Assembly: GCA_037013495.1 (NCBI GenBank)
Contig: CM072809.1
Span: 9,126,501-9,190,500, forward strand
DNA length: 64,000 bases
From: Hippophae tibetana
Lineage: Eukaryota > Streptophyta > Magnoliopsida > Rosales > Elaeagnaceae
Direction of reading: 5' to 3'
Below, in pieces: positions 29,401 to 41,700 of the stretch; the stretch's first letter is position 1; the number at the start of each line of letters is the position of its first letter. A program made the translations under genes and the position numbers. The notes beneath the pieces were generated by a model. The model searched no databases. It was not told the origin of the DNA and saw only the letters and a program-made list of their open reading frames with translations.

Positions 29401-31359
29401 TTTACTTGCTTTTTTAGTTATTTTGAATATGAATATCTAACTCTATATTTAGTTGTAATATATTATATTTATTTTTAATTTTATGTAACGTGTAACTTTT
29501 ATTTCTATTTTTAAATATGATATATTATATTATCTTTATTTTTGTATATATAATAATTATTTTTAAACGTAAGTTAAATTTTATCTTTCTTTTTTTTCCA
29601 CTATATGTAAGATGTTATTTATGTGTTTTGTAACAACAAATACTCCTAAGAATGTTTTTAAAGCCATTTTAAATAGGGTGTAATTTATCAATTAAAATAT
29701 TAATTTAAAATTATTCATCTAAAAATATACCTTTAGATAGTATTTTATGTACTATTTTTTATAGCTTATGTGACTTAACTTCCACGTATATATATTTTTG
29801 AATTGTATCTTAGATTTATTTAATAGATTTATCATAATTATAATAATCAAACAGGTCATTAGACAAACCATTTAAAATGAAAATCTTACACAAGAAATCA
29901 TCTCTTATACAATACTCACAATCATTAGTTTGAGTTTCAATAGGTAAAGTAAACAGTTTAGGTTTTGTAGTATTTTAAACATAAATGACTTTTTTCATGG
30001 TAAGAAAAACAACATTTTTTGTTTCCATCTTTAAAAATATATCACCTCAAAACTAAAAATGTTTATATAGATAAATAGTTATTAAATCAACATACATGAC
30101 AAATGAAATAACATCTTAAAATTGTTACAGTAAAATAATAGAAAAGGAATGATATTATCAAAATTTGTTTGGGTTGAATCGTAGATTATGTCACTTTCGT
30201 TAAGATATTTCGCGACTATGCCCAAAATGTATAAATAATTTATAATCTCGTTGTTTCCAAGATAAAATAATCTAAGAAATTTTCTTTGTCTCAGACTTCT
30301 ATTGTATTGTAGAAGATCAAAATACTAAACCTACCAATATTATATTGTTCGAAACCAAAAAACAAAAACAAAAACAAAGTTAAAAATTTGTGTAGAGTGA
30401 AAAATCAAATAGAGTTATGTGTTGTGAAAATGATTGAGGTCATTGCATCTATTTATAAGTGAAAACCAAAGCTAATGAAGAGAGTTAACCATCGTAAAAT
30501 ATATGTTAAGAATGAAGAAAATAATGAGAGAGAATGGGTAGAGAAAGACTCGATATAACAAACTAAGTCTTTTCTAACTAGTTTAATTTAATTTTAAATT
30601 TTAAATTAATAATTAATAAAATAAAATAAAATAATGTCACCTGACCTCAATATAACGAGTTGACACTCGATTCAACCGATCGATCGATCGGATGAAAAAT
30701 GACAACATACACGTGTGAGAAGTAGAACAACAATTGTTAATCTCCTATCCTCTACAAAAATAGGTATCTCGTGCTATTTAATTCCAAATCTTAACTTAAT
30801 ATCTTCAAAAGATTATTCTAAATAACGTGTTCCAAAAGATGTTTCTAAATAATTATAAGGAAGAAGTTAATCTCATAATAAACATTTTTTTTAAATTCAT
30901 TTTATATATCAAATATTTTCAAAATAATATATAATGGAAATAATAATTTTAATATAAATATTAGTCGGTTATTTTCTTAATTATTATTAATACAAAAATA
31001 ACGATTCAATATAAATATAATATATTCATAAATAAATTAATAAGACTTAACCTATTAATTAAATGTGTAAGTAATAATAATATGAATTATCACTCAATTA
31101 AAATGTAACAATATTTATGTAATTAAAATTATCAAATATAAAACTATCTACAAAATATAATAATTTATAAGAGATATAAAAAAATTAAAGTTAAAAAACA
31201 TAAATAAAAAATGGTATTTATATCCTCACCTGTTAAAAAATAACTACTAAAACAAACCTTTTTATATATATTATTAAACTTACCAAATATAATAATTTTA
31301 TAAAAAATGTAATATAATTATTATATAAATATTTTAATATTTATTAACGTATAAAAAAT

Positions 31360-31409
<50 letters not shown>

Positions 31410-31510
31410 AACTCCTAAAAAAGATATTAAAAAACTGAAATTAAAAAACATAAATAAAAAAAATGTATTTATGTTATCCCACGTTAAAAAATAAGTAACA
31501 AAACCCACGA
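29401..31510. other. Intergenic AT-rich DNA with a long (TA)n tract
   Basis: No gene recognised. A (TA)n microsatellite of about 45 bases spans 31,362-31,406, and a GATC-repeat patch (GATCGATCGATCGG) lies near 30,679. The remainder is AT-rich sequence with poly-purine and poly-pyrimidine stretches. Confidence 0.5.
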
Positions 31511-31518
31511 CGGTTTTT

Positions 31519-31526
31519 TATATATA
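31519..31526 (+). promoter_or_regulatory. TATA box of PALE CRESS
   Basis: TATATATA lies 68-75 bases upstream of the PAC start codon, which would place transcription start near 31,550 and give a leader of about 40-45 bases. It is short of proof because the surrounding DNA is AT-rich, but there is no better candidate. Confidence 0.4.
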
Positions 31527-31593
31527 GAATGAAAGTAAAAAAAGTTAGGGAATAAGACGAGGGAGACCGAAATATCTGTGAAAAAGAAGGAAA

Positions 31594-34500
31594 ATGGAGG
31601 GTAAGGTATTGGGTCTCACGAGCACCCCACCCTTCACTTCACCAGCTTCGCTGCCTACCGTGAAAAGGCTTCCAATATCGTTATGCCCATCTGCTCTTCA
31701 GCCCAATTATCCACCTCGCATATGTTGGTCCTTACCATCCCACCACCAATTACCAATTTTTAATCTTTGGCGCCAGTCACTATTTCTTTGTTTTGGCCTT
31801 CTTTTTCATTAATTTCCTTTTTGTTATTTGGTATTATATGTCCAGTTCTAAGAAAATGCCTGAACAAGGAAGAGCCTATCTTAGAGGGAATGCCCAAGGA
31901 GTACTACGATGATGTAAGTGAGTTTCTCTGTAAATTATCAAATATTTTGAACTTTTGCTTAACTGGGTTGAGATAATTATCAAAGCTACTCTTTTTTTTT
32001 TCTTTCTTTTCTCTCTCTCTCTCACTAGTTACTCGCAAATTTTAGTGATTCTATGAATGAACATGTATGCTGTTGTCACCTGAACCACTGAACAGTTATT
32101 TTAGAAGGAATTTTATTTTATTTTTCCCAATTTAAAGAGCTACTTGTATTTATTATGGTCAAAGATTCCGAGAAGGAACCTTTGGTTTTGATGTTTCTAC
32201 TTTCTATGTCTGTATTTGTGGACTATTTGAAAGAGGAAGATTAGTTAGACGTTGCTTGGTGTAAGTCCAGAGCATCTTTTGCTGAATGTAATGGTAAAAA
32301 TTGTATTTTCTAAGTATAGATTTGGTGCTTTAGATTATCGTTATTAGTTATTAGTTATTACCTACCTGCACTGATTCAGTATCAATCAATTAATATGCAT
32401 GGATGTTCCCCTTTTCCATTTGTAGCGCATGAAATTTCCAACCATACATATACTGCTTGCAGAAAATATTAATATTTATTAACGAGTATCGAATTATAGT
32501 TTTCTGAGCTTTACTGTGCGTGAGTTAATTAATTGGTTGTATGATCATCTCTGAGTTTTTTAGATCAAACAATTCGAACATGTGACTTGAAAGGGGCACC
32601 GACATGTGAATAAATTAAATCTTAGTTTCAAGAGCTTTGTAGTTTTTTATATATGTAAATTTTTTGATGGAATATTACATTATTTTCAAAGCTGGAAGTA
32701 ACCTTCTCTAGGATAGGAATGGCAAGCCCAACAGAAGAAGAAGACACGAGAGTTGCATCGAAAACGTCAGGAGGAAGAGGAAGAAGAGGAAAGAAAGGTT
32801 GAAGAATATCGTGAAATTGGACTGCGATTGAAAGGTTATCCAGAAGAAGAAGTCAAAAAAGCAAGGAGATTGGTGTCAAGCTTTATCAGAGCTGAAGAAG
32901 AAGTGGAAGAGGTAATAAGTAGTTATATCTCAGACGCCAAGATTCTACAGATGGCTTAAAATGAAAGCATGTAATTAGTACATAACTTGTTTGAATATGC
33001 TTCGATCTGCCTTACATGTTTTAGCGCATCTATAATGCACACGATTTCTGAAGTTTGCTGAGGACCAAAAAGTTGTCATTCCTTCTGAATAGGAATGTCT
33101 GCTTCTTATCAACAGACAGGGGCTTATGCATTTCCATTTAATTTTTTAGAAAAATTGTGATGCCATCTTTTAAAGAAGTCCCATTTCATTGCAACCATCA
33201 TCAAATTTCCAAGCTTCCTTATAGAAACTCCAGTGAATAGGAATTTAAATTTCTTTCTTTGATCTTACTTTGTCTACGTTGATGTATGTGCAGAAAATTG
33301 AGGAAGCTGCTGAGATGGGGGAGTTAACTGAACTTGTTCTGATGGTATTATGGAATCGGTTGGATCTTGCCCGACGTGATGTAAGTTAATGTTCAATTTC
33401 TTTGGGGGTCCTCACTTTGCAAAATTCACATTTCATTGGAACAATTTTCTTGAGCTAACCAAGTATTTACAAGCTTTATACGCCATTTTAGGAGTCTTAA
33501 CGATTTGTAACATGTCAAAAACACTTTTTTGACATAGATTCTGTAGCTTGGTATTACATATCATAGAAATGTAAAAATGATGGTATGAAGTTTACACTGG
33601 GAATGAAAATTTAAAAAACCTAGATTCCATGCAGAGAGGTCTTTGGGAACTTTTAAAGGGTAACAAAATAACAAGAATTTTTGATTCATGTGAATTTACA
33701 TTGGAATTTTTTATTTTTTATTTTGGTTGTATTCAACATATGATAAAGTGCTTTATGTTTTGGGTGTTGTGATGTTTATATAATAAAAAGTAATTTCAGT
33801 TATCCAGTAGTCAGTTGCACTGCTTGAAAACTAAATTGTATTATTGAACTATTCCCTTGTGCATTTGTAGTAGTTCCAAAAATGTGAAATTTCTAACATC
33901 ATCGATTGCAGTATTGTATTCAAATGATCCCGATACTTGTGTCTTTCCAGGATGAAAAGGATGCTATCAGGAGTCTTGATCTGCTATACCGGAGGGTTGA
34001 GGTATTATTTGCTCATTTCATACACGTACCAATATACCATCTACTAACTTGGCTCTCTTTCGTGACTCCAGCAAAGAAGTTATTTGTTATAGTGGTGATG
34101 AGGGATGTATCATTTTTAGTCCCTTATCCAGCTCCAGCGTACAACTTGTAGAATAATAGATTAGCTCTTTGTGAATGTATTCAAAACTTTGTTTCTTTTT
34201 TGACATATGTTGAAAAAGCATCACAAGATTCTCAAGCTTGTTTCATATTTTAGACTGAGATTTTGAAAAGGGAGGCGACCCCAGCGATGAGGCTGTTAAA
34301 TGATCTTTTGAACATGCATGATGGATCTGATGATGAAGGGTGGCTGAAGGATTGCAAAAAGTGTATGATTGATACTTTCCCAAGAGAGGATCCATTCAGT
34401 ATTCTTGTTCCTTCGGGATTTGACATTGATAAGGTATGACTGTAGTCAAATTTCTGTTATGTTACATGCCAGGTTTACTGAGAGGTCCACTAAAGATTAG

Positions 34501-35236
34501 AAATTATTGAAGAAAGAACAAAATATTTATTTTGTCCTTTCTAGGTGATGAAAAATAAAGAAATAGTGACCATATTCAAGATTATTATGTATTTACAAAA
34601 GTATCATCTCAATTCATCTTATTTAATCAAATCCATGATGTGATACGGTTTCAAAGGATGAATTAGATATGGAAAGTTCTGATAATATTTTATTCTTGAA
34701 CAAAATTCCATTTTTTGGTGTATTTCATCTATTCCAGGGCTGGAACAGGTGATACACGCTGCACCATGAACTGGTGGTCTGGACTTTAGAGGGTAGTGGA
34801 TTTTTCTTACAATTATCTTAAAGCAGAGGCCAAAATTGAATCAAATATGATTCAGCATCAACTGTACACAACATGTTGAAACAATAGATACACAGTAGAG
34901 CAAAATATTGAGAGTTTTTCCATTAATTGTAAACTATAAATTCAGTCTTATATTAATAATTATATGAAAACTCTTATTATTTTTCCCTTTTTCGTCTATC
35001 AGCATAAAGGTCAGGTGCGACCGCCACTCGAAACTGACGACACTTTATTGAGAGTAGACTTTGTTAGAGAGGTTGATGCATTGTTGCAAGAGGTTCGGAC
35101 TGAACAAAGTGAAGCACAAAATATGCAGGGACTTGATCCCCAGTCTGTTGCCAATAGGTTGAAGCAAGAGGAGAAGCAGAGAACCATCAGTCAGGTAGAA
35201 ACCATACTAGATGTGGCAGTTAATTTGAAATGGTAG
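31594..35236 (+). CDS. PAC: PALE CRESS protein, chloroplast
   Basis: Exons 31594-31775 (end uncertain), 31853-31913, 32717-32911, 33294-33380, 33951-34001, 34254-34433 and 35003-35236 join to about 329 residues; Arabidopsis PAC has about 313. Residues 1 to about 60 are Ser/Pro/Leu-rich, typical of a plastid transit peptide. Then come '[18 protein letters not shown]', a Glu/Arg/Lys coiled-coil region, '[17 protein letters not shown]', '[14 protein letters not shown]', '[11 protein letters not shown]', '[17 protein letters not shown]' and a C-terminal block ending [13 protein letters not shown] is a plant-specific plastid protein linked to 23S rRNA/50S ribosome accumulation; loss gives pale seedlings. 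The ATG at 31594 has a strong context (AAAATGG). The exon 1/2 join is the weak point: donor 31776 with acceptor 31852 gives a 77-base T-rich intron and keeps frame, but donors at 31724 or 31790 with acceptor 31845 also keep frame. Confidence 0.94.
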
Positions 35237-36339
35237 CAATCTTTATATTTATTTCAGGGTCCTTTTAGAGGAGATGGTTGAGAATGGGTAGTGAGAAGAT
35301 GCTTTGGTTTCAACCACTGGCTTGCTGATGGAAATCTGCTCATCTCTAGATTAGTGTTTGGCTTGTATCAAATAGGTCTGTTATAACGGCTGTGCAATTT
35401 GTAGCACTCGTCGTGCAGGATTGATTAGTATCGTGGCATAGTTTTGTCGGTTGCTGTAATTTCTAATCAAATTGTGACGCCTAATTTTGTGATAAATCTG
35501 AAATTTGCGATAAATATTTCCATTTTAATGTTTTGGCTCTGTTTTTTTTTTTTTTGCATCAAGCAGCTCTTGTTTCCACAACTTCTGCTGATACTGCTTA
35601 ACAGAGTCGCATCCTATAACATAATCTTCTTTTTTGGGTTCAAAGTTACTCCTCTAACTTAGGAAGAATGATAGGTTTATAAAGCCACTACAAGTGAAAC
35701 AAATTACAATTTATGCTTCTCATGATGCTCGAACTACGACCTCTTTGGCGTGAGGTATTCCCATTACCAACTCAAGTGAGTGGTTGGGGGCGTGATGTCA
35801 TATATCGTACATGCAATGGAAAAAAAAAATCCCCAACTGAAAGCATATTGTAGAGCAACAAGATGAGTTTACAGAAGTAAAGGCAGCAGTAAATTCCATG
35901 TTAAGACAGTAATTTTTCTTTATAACAAATTGACCTCTTTTTCTATTTTTCCAAGTTCCAAAATTAAGCTAACAAATTTAAACTCTTTTCAGTTTAAATT
36001 TTTCTGAATAATATTAACTTCAAGAATGTCACATAAAACAGATATAAAAAGGAAAAAATCGAGATTAATATAATTGTTATTTACAGTTAAATATAAAATA
36101 GATAAAAATAAGAAATTAATAATTAAAATAAAGAGGTTTGATTATGACGTGAATAAAAATTAAATTTAAGATTATTTTAATATATATATATATATATTTA
36201 AACTATATTTTTAATTATTAAATATGATATATATATATATATTTTTTATTAAACACTGTATTAAATCTTTTACCTACACCGCAATTAATGGAATAAACGC
36301 AACGAAAATAATGGAATAAGAAAGAAGCCAAACAAGGAA
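35237..36339. other. PAC 3' flank, no further gene
   Basis: The first 400 or so bases are probably the PAC 3'UTR. The rest is AT-rich with a (TA)n tract near 36,180-36,240. No frame with recognisable content. Confidence 0.5.
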
Positions 36340-36515
36340 ACAGACATTCATCAATGCTTCTAGTATTGAACAAATCCAAAATGGTATTCAAATAATGAAG
36401 AATTACGTTGGACAAAAATGAAAGAGCGAAAGCGATGAGCAATTTTCGTACATTGAGTTTAACTATAGGAATTACAAAATCGTCCAAGTTAAATTACTTG
36501 TTTTTTTGTTGAAAA
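36340..36515 (-). pseudogene. CSC1/OSCA channel gene scrap (exon-7-like)
   Basis: On the minus strand, 'CAACAAAAAAACAAGTAA' is followed by coding for DDFVIPIVKLNVRKLLIAFA. This matches, residue by residue with many substitutions, the intact channel's exon 7 block DNLAIPYVELAVRRLLIAIA (about 41,390-41,470). The preceding CAACAAAC-AAGTAA-like bases match the 'QQTSN' stretch of the same exon, with the roughly 20 residues between them deleted. Further on, 'TTTGTTCAATAC' matches 'TTTGTTCAATCC' of the functional exon before the frame collapses. It lies on the same strand as the intact gene, about 4.7 kb beyond that exon, and about 35 bases after the stop of the F-box gene. It is a non-functional partial duplication. 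Confidence 0.65.
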
Positions 36516-36550
36516 TGCTGGCTCTTTTGAATGAAACTGATTCAGATCTT

Positions 36551-37330
36551 CTAACCAGAATTTTCAAATTCATCGCTACCTTCGTCCTCTTCATCGTCGG
36601 AGGTCAAAGGCACGAGCCAACACGACCCGTGCAAGTGTCCATTCACACACACAAAAAACTCCAACCCTTCTTCGCCAGAGCCTAACCTCCTGGCGGCACT
36701 CTTCGGCACAAGTCTAGCAGTAGTCATGCTCCAAACACGAGAACCACAATAAGGACACCTCACTCTCTCTTCTAGCGCCACCTGGCGTCCAATCAAGCAC
36801 GCCCTAGTCTTCGATGTCATAAATCCCTTAAATACACCTCTGTAAATCCCTATATCATCTTCTCTATCCCCCATTGGATGCTCACACGGGTCACTCACAT
36901 ACAACAAATCCTCTTTACATCTCTTGCTCAAGAAGCTCCGACCTGATGTTTTCGAAAATCGACAGACCTTCGTAAAGTGACCCGGTAATTGTCGACTAAC
37001 TCTGAAATGCCGAGTCGACTCACATCCACAGCAAAAAAACATCAACTTGACAAGTGAGTCCCACCCACCGTGTATTCTAGCATTAGTTCCACCGTTAGTC
37101 AATGTGGTCATCATTCTCGGCGCTCGATACACACAGAGCTCCCGCCATAGAAGTCTTTTTGCTACTGCTCGGAGCTTTCTGTTAACAGAAGCCACTAGGC
37201 AGATTGTTTTAATGTCCCATTTGATGGATTCAAAAACAAGGACGAGAACTCGCTCATTGAGTATGCCAGAGTCACCCGAGTCCAATCCCTGACTCGGAGG
37301 ATTCGGTTTGTGTCTCTGTGTCGCACTCAT
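36551..37330 (-). CDS. EDL3: EID1-like F-box protein (EDL3 type)
   Basis: A single intronless frame gives 259 residues. The F-box covers about residues 22-65 (ILNERVLVLVFES, ICLVASVNRKLRAVAKRLLW) and would dock to SKP1/ASK in an SCF ubiquitin ligase. After it come 'GGWDSLVKLMFFCCGCEST', 'FSKTSGRSFLSKRC', 'LYVSDPCEHP' and a Cys pair motif 'CPYCGSRVW', all characteristic of the plant EID1/EDL family, and an acidic tail. In Arabidopsis, EDL3 is an ABA-induced positive regulator of ABA and flowering responses, and EID1 acts in phytochrome A signalling. I chose ATG 37330 over the in-frame ATG at 37351. The upstream one has a weak context (T at -3), while 37330 has AAAAATGA, and a TATA box at 37387-37394 predicts transcription start near 37,362, leaving almost no leader for the upstream ATG. 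The exact paralog is less sure than the family. Confidence 0.88.
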   Translation of the reverse strand: MSATQRHKPNPPSQGLDSGDSGILNERVLVLVFESIKWDIKTICLVASVNRKLRAVAKRLLWRELCVYRAPRMMTTLTNGGTNARIHGGWDSLVKLMFFCCGCESTRHFRVSRQLPGHFTKVCRFSKTSGRSFLSKRCKEDLLYVSDPCEHPMGDREDDIGIYRGVFKGFMTSKTRACLIGRQVALEERVRCPYCGSRVWSMTTARLVPKSAARRLGSGEEGLEFFVCVNGHLHGSCWLVPLTSDDEEDEGSDEFENSG

Positions 37331-37386
37331 TTTTCGGAAGAGCCCGAACATGGAGACTGGCAAAGAAAGTGGTGTTTAGTTAGAGG

Positions 37387-37463
37387 TTATATAAGGCGGC
37401 GGGTAGACACGCGTTGCTTTATAATTGGCTAATTTGTTAAATCGTTAGTGAAGCAGACGTGTC
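37387..37463 (-). promoter_or_regulatory. F-box gene promoter: TATA box and ABRE-like core
   Basis: TTATATAA at 37,387-37,394 is a good TATA box on the minus strand. About 65-75 bases further upstream, 37,457-37,463 holds ACGTGTC, which is the ABA-response element core seen from the opposite strand (GACACGT). Another ACACGT lies near 37,571. This agrees with ABA-responsive expression known for EDL3, but it is motif evidence only. Confidence 0.45.
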
Positions 37464-38718
37464 GTCTTGAGTTCAAGCATGGACGCGTGTTGCAATGTAA
37501 TTGTCGAAGTGCCGTGATTTTTTCGAGGAATTGGATCAATGTTTATCAGTGGAGCTGAAATGGAGAGTTGACACGTTTCAGATTATGAATTTTTTTTAAT
37601 CTCATATGTATTAAAAAGATTATTTTTTTTAATATAATCACGACAGTTAATTATAAATAAAAAATAAATTTTATTATTTTAATAAATAATAATTGTAACA
37701 TAATTTATAATATAAATAAATGCTCTCTGCATTAAGTTTTTAAATTTTTATACGCATATGTTAATATTAAAGTAATATATTAAATTAACGAGTAGAAATA
37801 TTAAAGTAATTCTGTGCTACTTATTAATAGGAGGTATTTTATTAAAATATCTGAGATTCTACTGATCGTGTTCGTTATTTACGGGAACAAGACTTCACCA
37901 GAATCATCCATTTTAAAAATAGTTTAATATGCAATTTGGGTATGTGATGTCGTGGAACTTACACGTGTGCTTTATTTAGTTTTATAAAAGAGATTAGAAC
38001 TACCATTTCTGCGTACTTTTGTAACTATCCATTTATACCTCCATAAATTAAAGTTTTTAGAAAAAAATAATGTTATAATTTCTATATATATATATATATA
38101 CTTATAATAAATAAAATCAAAGAAGAGAGTATCCTCTCCTAAAAATTCAGGGTTTTTTTTTTCTCATTTACTAATAATTAATTAATATATTTTTGTATTT
38201 ATGATTAATGCCATCGGTCTACAAGAAAAAAATTGCTTCACTTATTTCAATTTCAATATTATTCGTAGAAATGTAGAAATATAGAATTTTGGCATCCTGT
38301 GATGTTCTTTTTTTCTTCTTTAAAATGTTATTATTCGTATAATAATTTATGTTACAAGGTCAACAAAAAAAAAATTTAAATGCCATTGAAAGAAAATTGA
38401 ATAAGTGCTATTAACTATCAATCATTGGTCTCTTCAAGCCTCTAATATATCACCAACAAAGTTGCTTCTAATATTGTGCGCATGTGGCACTTGTGACTTG
38501 ACGAAAGAAGCTATTTTTGTGCACATTCTAGTACGGGGTTAAGAGAACTGCTTATACCACTTTGTTTTTTTTTATTATGTTTTTTTTTGGGTCATGCTGC
38601 TTATATCACTATTGTTTCGTCTAAATAGGTAATAAGCAATGAATTTCTTCGATCATATCTCATCTTCTCATAACCAATATCATAAATCTTTTGTACAAGA
38701 ATGATTGAAGACATAAAA
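37464..38718. other. Intergenic region between F-box gene and CSC1 3' end
   Basis: It contains the distal F-box promoter and, to the right, the 3'UTR of the minus-strand channel gene. The rest is AT-rich with a (TA)n tract near 38,085-38,100. No gene recognised. Confidence 0.5.
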
Positions 38719-41700
38719 TCAAGATTCAATCTGATGACTGCACATTTTAGAGCTGGCACAGGAAACACGTTTACTTTCAAGATAAAAAGTTCTCTTTGTA
38801 TGCACAAGTGGACTGCCCTCTTCTTCATCAAATATGTCCCCTCTCTCCTCGTCTTCCTTGAAAACAGGATGTACATAAGCATCTTTTAGATATTCTCTCA
38901 AATTCAAGGTCGGATCTGTTGCCCTTTCAAGTGTATCCCTCACCATTGCATCCTATCAATAAATGTCATAATGAGATCATTGCCACAAGAATTTATGACA
39001 AATGCTAAAGAGTTGTAGTACTATAATTCACATCCTGCAAATCAAGTGTTTATTGGCACTAAATTAAACATAATAATAGATCTTTGTTTCTTTTTATGTT
39101 TCTTACTAACCTGTAAAGGAAACTTCGTGAATACCGTTTCAAAACGTTCCTTACATAATATATGGAACCATATTGTCAATATAGGTTGTGCAATAAGCAA
39201 GAATGATGATTTTTCCACTTCTTTTGTGCTAATCAATCCCATCAAAATAAGTTGAGCTATAATCAAGCCAATAATTACGCGTCTATGCACATGAGGCCAG
39301 AAAGCTGCAGCACTCTCATATTTCTGGTCATAGACATTGATAATCTGTAGTACAGTCAAAATTCAAACTCTCAAAATTTAAGAAATGTAATGGTTACATT
39401 TCAAAGCAGAATCTCAATAGACTAACTAGCCAATGACGTTGTATATTAGTTTTATGAGTAAATTTGTTTGTTACATTATAACAGAAATAGATAGAAAATA
39501 TTACTGAAGTAAAAGAAAACCACTTATTAATTAAAATTGTTTATGAAATTTCATAAACAATTTTTTTTACATAAACAGAATGTTTTAGTGTCCAGGAAAG
39601 AAAGCCTAGGGTTAATTCAAATGACCATAATGAATTCTACAATAGGACATGCATCAGCACCTATTGGACTTTCAAAGCTTCACTTTTTTATTGTTTTACC
39701 CACCTTTCCCATTCTTTACTATGGATATGCATGTTAAAAGTTCACAATAAAGAAGATGACCATTCAATTAGTTAACGCACCTGATGTCGGAAAACAATAT
39801 AGGCAAATGCAAAGAAGATTAAGATAAAAGGAAGAAGAATGGGTGTAATAGGAGAATAAACTAGTCCGAGCAGAAGATATAATTGTGTCCGAGGCTCTAA
39901 TGTAGAAAACTTTATGCCACCAGGATCCATTGCTTGCAACCTATCTTGTTCTGTCTTGACCAAAAATGCGTTCTTTAGGTGGAATATAATTAGCAAAGGC
40001 AACCTGAGGACTTCTGAAGCAATCCCAGCCCAACCATCAACCATTGTATAAGTGATGAAGAACGTGGCCTTCATTGGAATTGACATAGAAATTGTTTTTG
40101 TATATCTGTTAGATTAGTAGAAGTTTCCTCTCAGATTAAATCCTAGTTGATAGAAAATGATCAGAAATCGTACATCAGATATAAACATTCACATATCAGT
40201 TGATTCCTGGGTAACTCAACAACCCAAAATTCTATCCATGAGACTGTAAACACGAGAAAATCAAATGGACTAAAGTACATAAAAGACATACTGATGCATA
40301 TCAATTTATTATTGTCATAGACAAGTTATCATAGGCATACCAAAGAAAATTTATAGATGCAAACCACTCTGCATTGATAATGCTGAGCTTATTAAGACAC
40401 CAAAGACAGATTTCTCTTTAGGTTAGATTCTAAAGTCTAGGCATGCTGAGAGTATTTCGTATCGATAATGTTGAGCTTATTTCTCTTATTGACAATGTTG
40501 AGCGGAAAACAATGCATTTTTCGGAGCTCATTAAGACACTTCTAGTCCCTTTGAATAATGTTTAACTAGAAAGAGTTATGCAAGATTACTCTGTTGAAGA
40601 CTCGTGAATGAACTTATTAAGCTGCTGAAATGCTGTTCCCGCCACAATGCTTCCAAGAAACACATTGACAAGTATGAAGTAATAATATTTCTCAGCTGAT
40701 TTTATCTCCAGACATGAGAATGATGTAAAGCCTTCTACCTTGGACATAGTCATCAGAATCGTTGGAAGCAAGGCAAGAAATATCTTTAATGCTATTCCTG
40801 GAAGAAATCCTTGAACAACGGATTTGACAAGATTCCTGCAACAAAAATATCAAGTATTTGACGCACAACTGTCAGGCAATAATTAACCCCATAAAATTGT
40901 AACACCATAGCATCGATGCTCAGAAAGTTCATCCCACTAGCAAGAATAGTCAGCAAAACTTAGATCAATAACATTAACATATATGCACTTGAATTTTCTT
41001 GTTGGTTTTGTTTTGGTTTTGATCATTTTTAGTAAGAATCCTAATGTGGACACCAATAAAGAGTGGATTGCCCAATTTCATAATAAAAACCACACTTCTT
41101 TTCATTAGTATATAGTTAATGCATTAAATCATTTTTTTCACTTACAACCTGAGACATAAAAATTGCACGGTATTAATACATTAAAATTACATCATTACAA
41201 ATACAACAAATGCATGCTTTCAAGAAGAAATATTAGATATTACTAGACAGAAAAAGGAAATTAAGAAGGGTGAAAGGAGCACACACTTATTTATTAATTG
41301 CTTCAAGAATGGAAGAGCCTTCTCAATTCCTTCAATGTTAGCCAGGGATTGAACAAATGCTATTGGTATCATAAAGAAAAATATAAGGAGAAAAAGGGCA
41401 ATAGCAATGAGCAATCTTCTCACGGCAAGTTCAACATATGGAATGGCAAGATTATCCCAATAAAGATCACGTGGCTGAGGAGCCCACTCTGTCAACCAGA
41501 TTGTAGGGTTACTTGTTTGCTGAGTTTGAGCACAAACAGCTGCTCCCCAACGTGTTCTGAATGAAACAAATGCTGCAGGAACTATAGCCTTTGGATCGTT
41601 GAGAACCCTTTCTTTTTCTGCATTTTCCTGCACAATGAATCATGTCATACATCTAGGCAGAAAAAGAAAACACATGCTTAGAAACGTGAGAAAGTAAATG

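Noticed and set aside
36218..36487. Minus-strand 89-codon frame as an independent gene
   Set aside because: Its first part is the CSC1 exon-7 scrap and its tail reads into a (TA)n tract; it lacks the rest of the channel.
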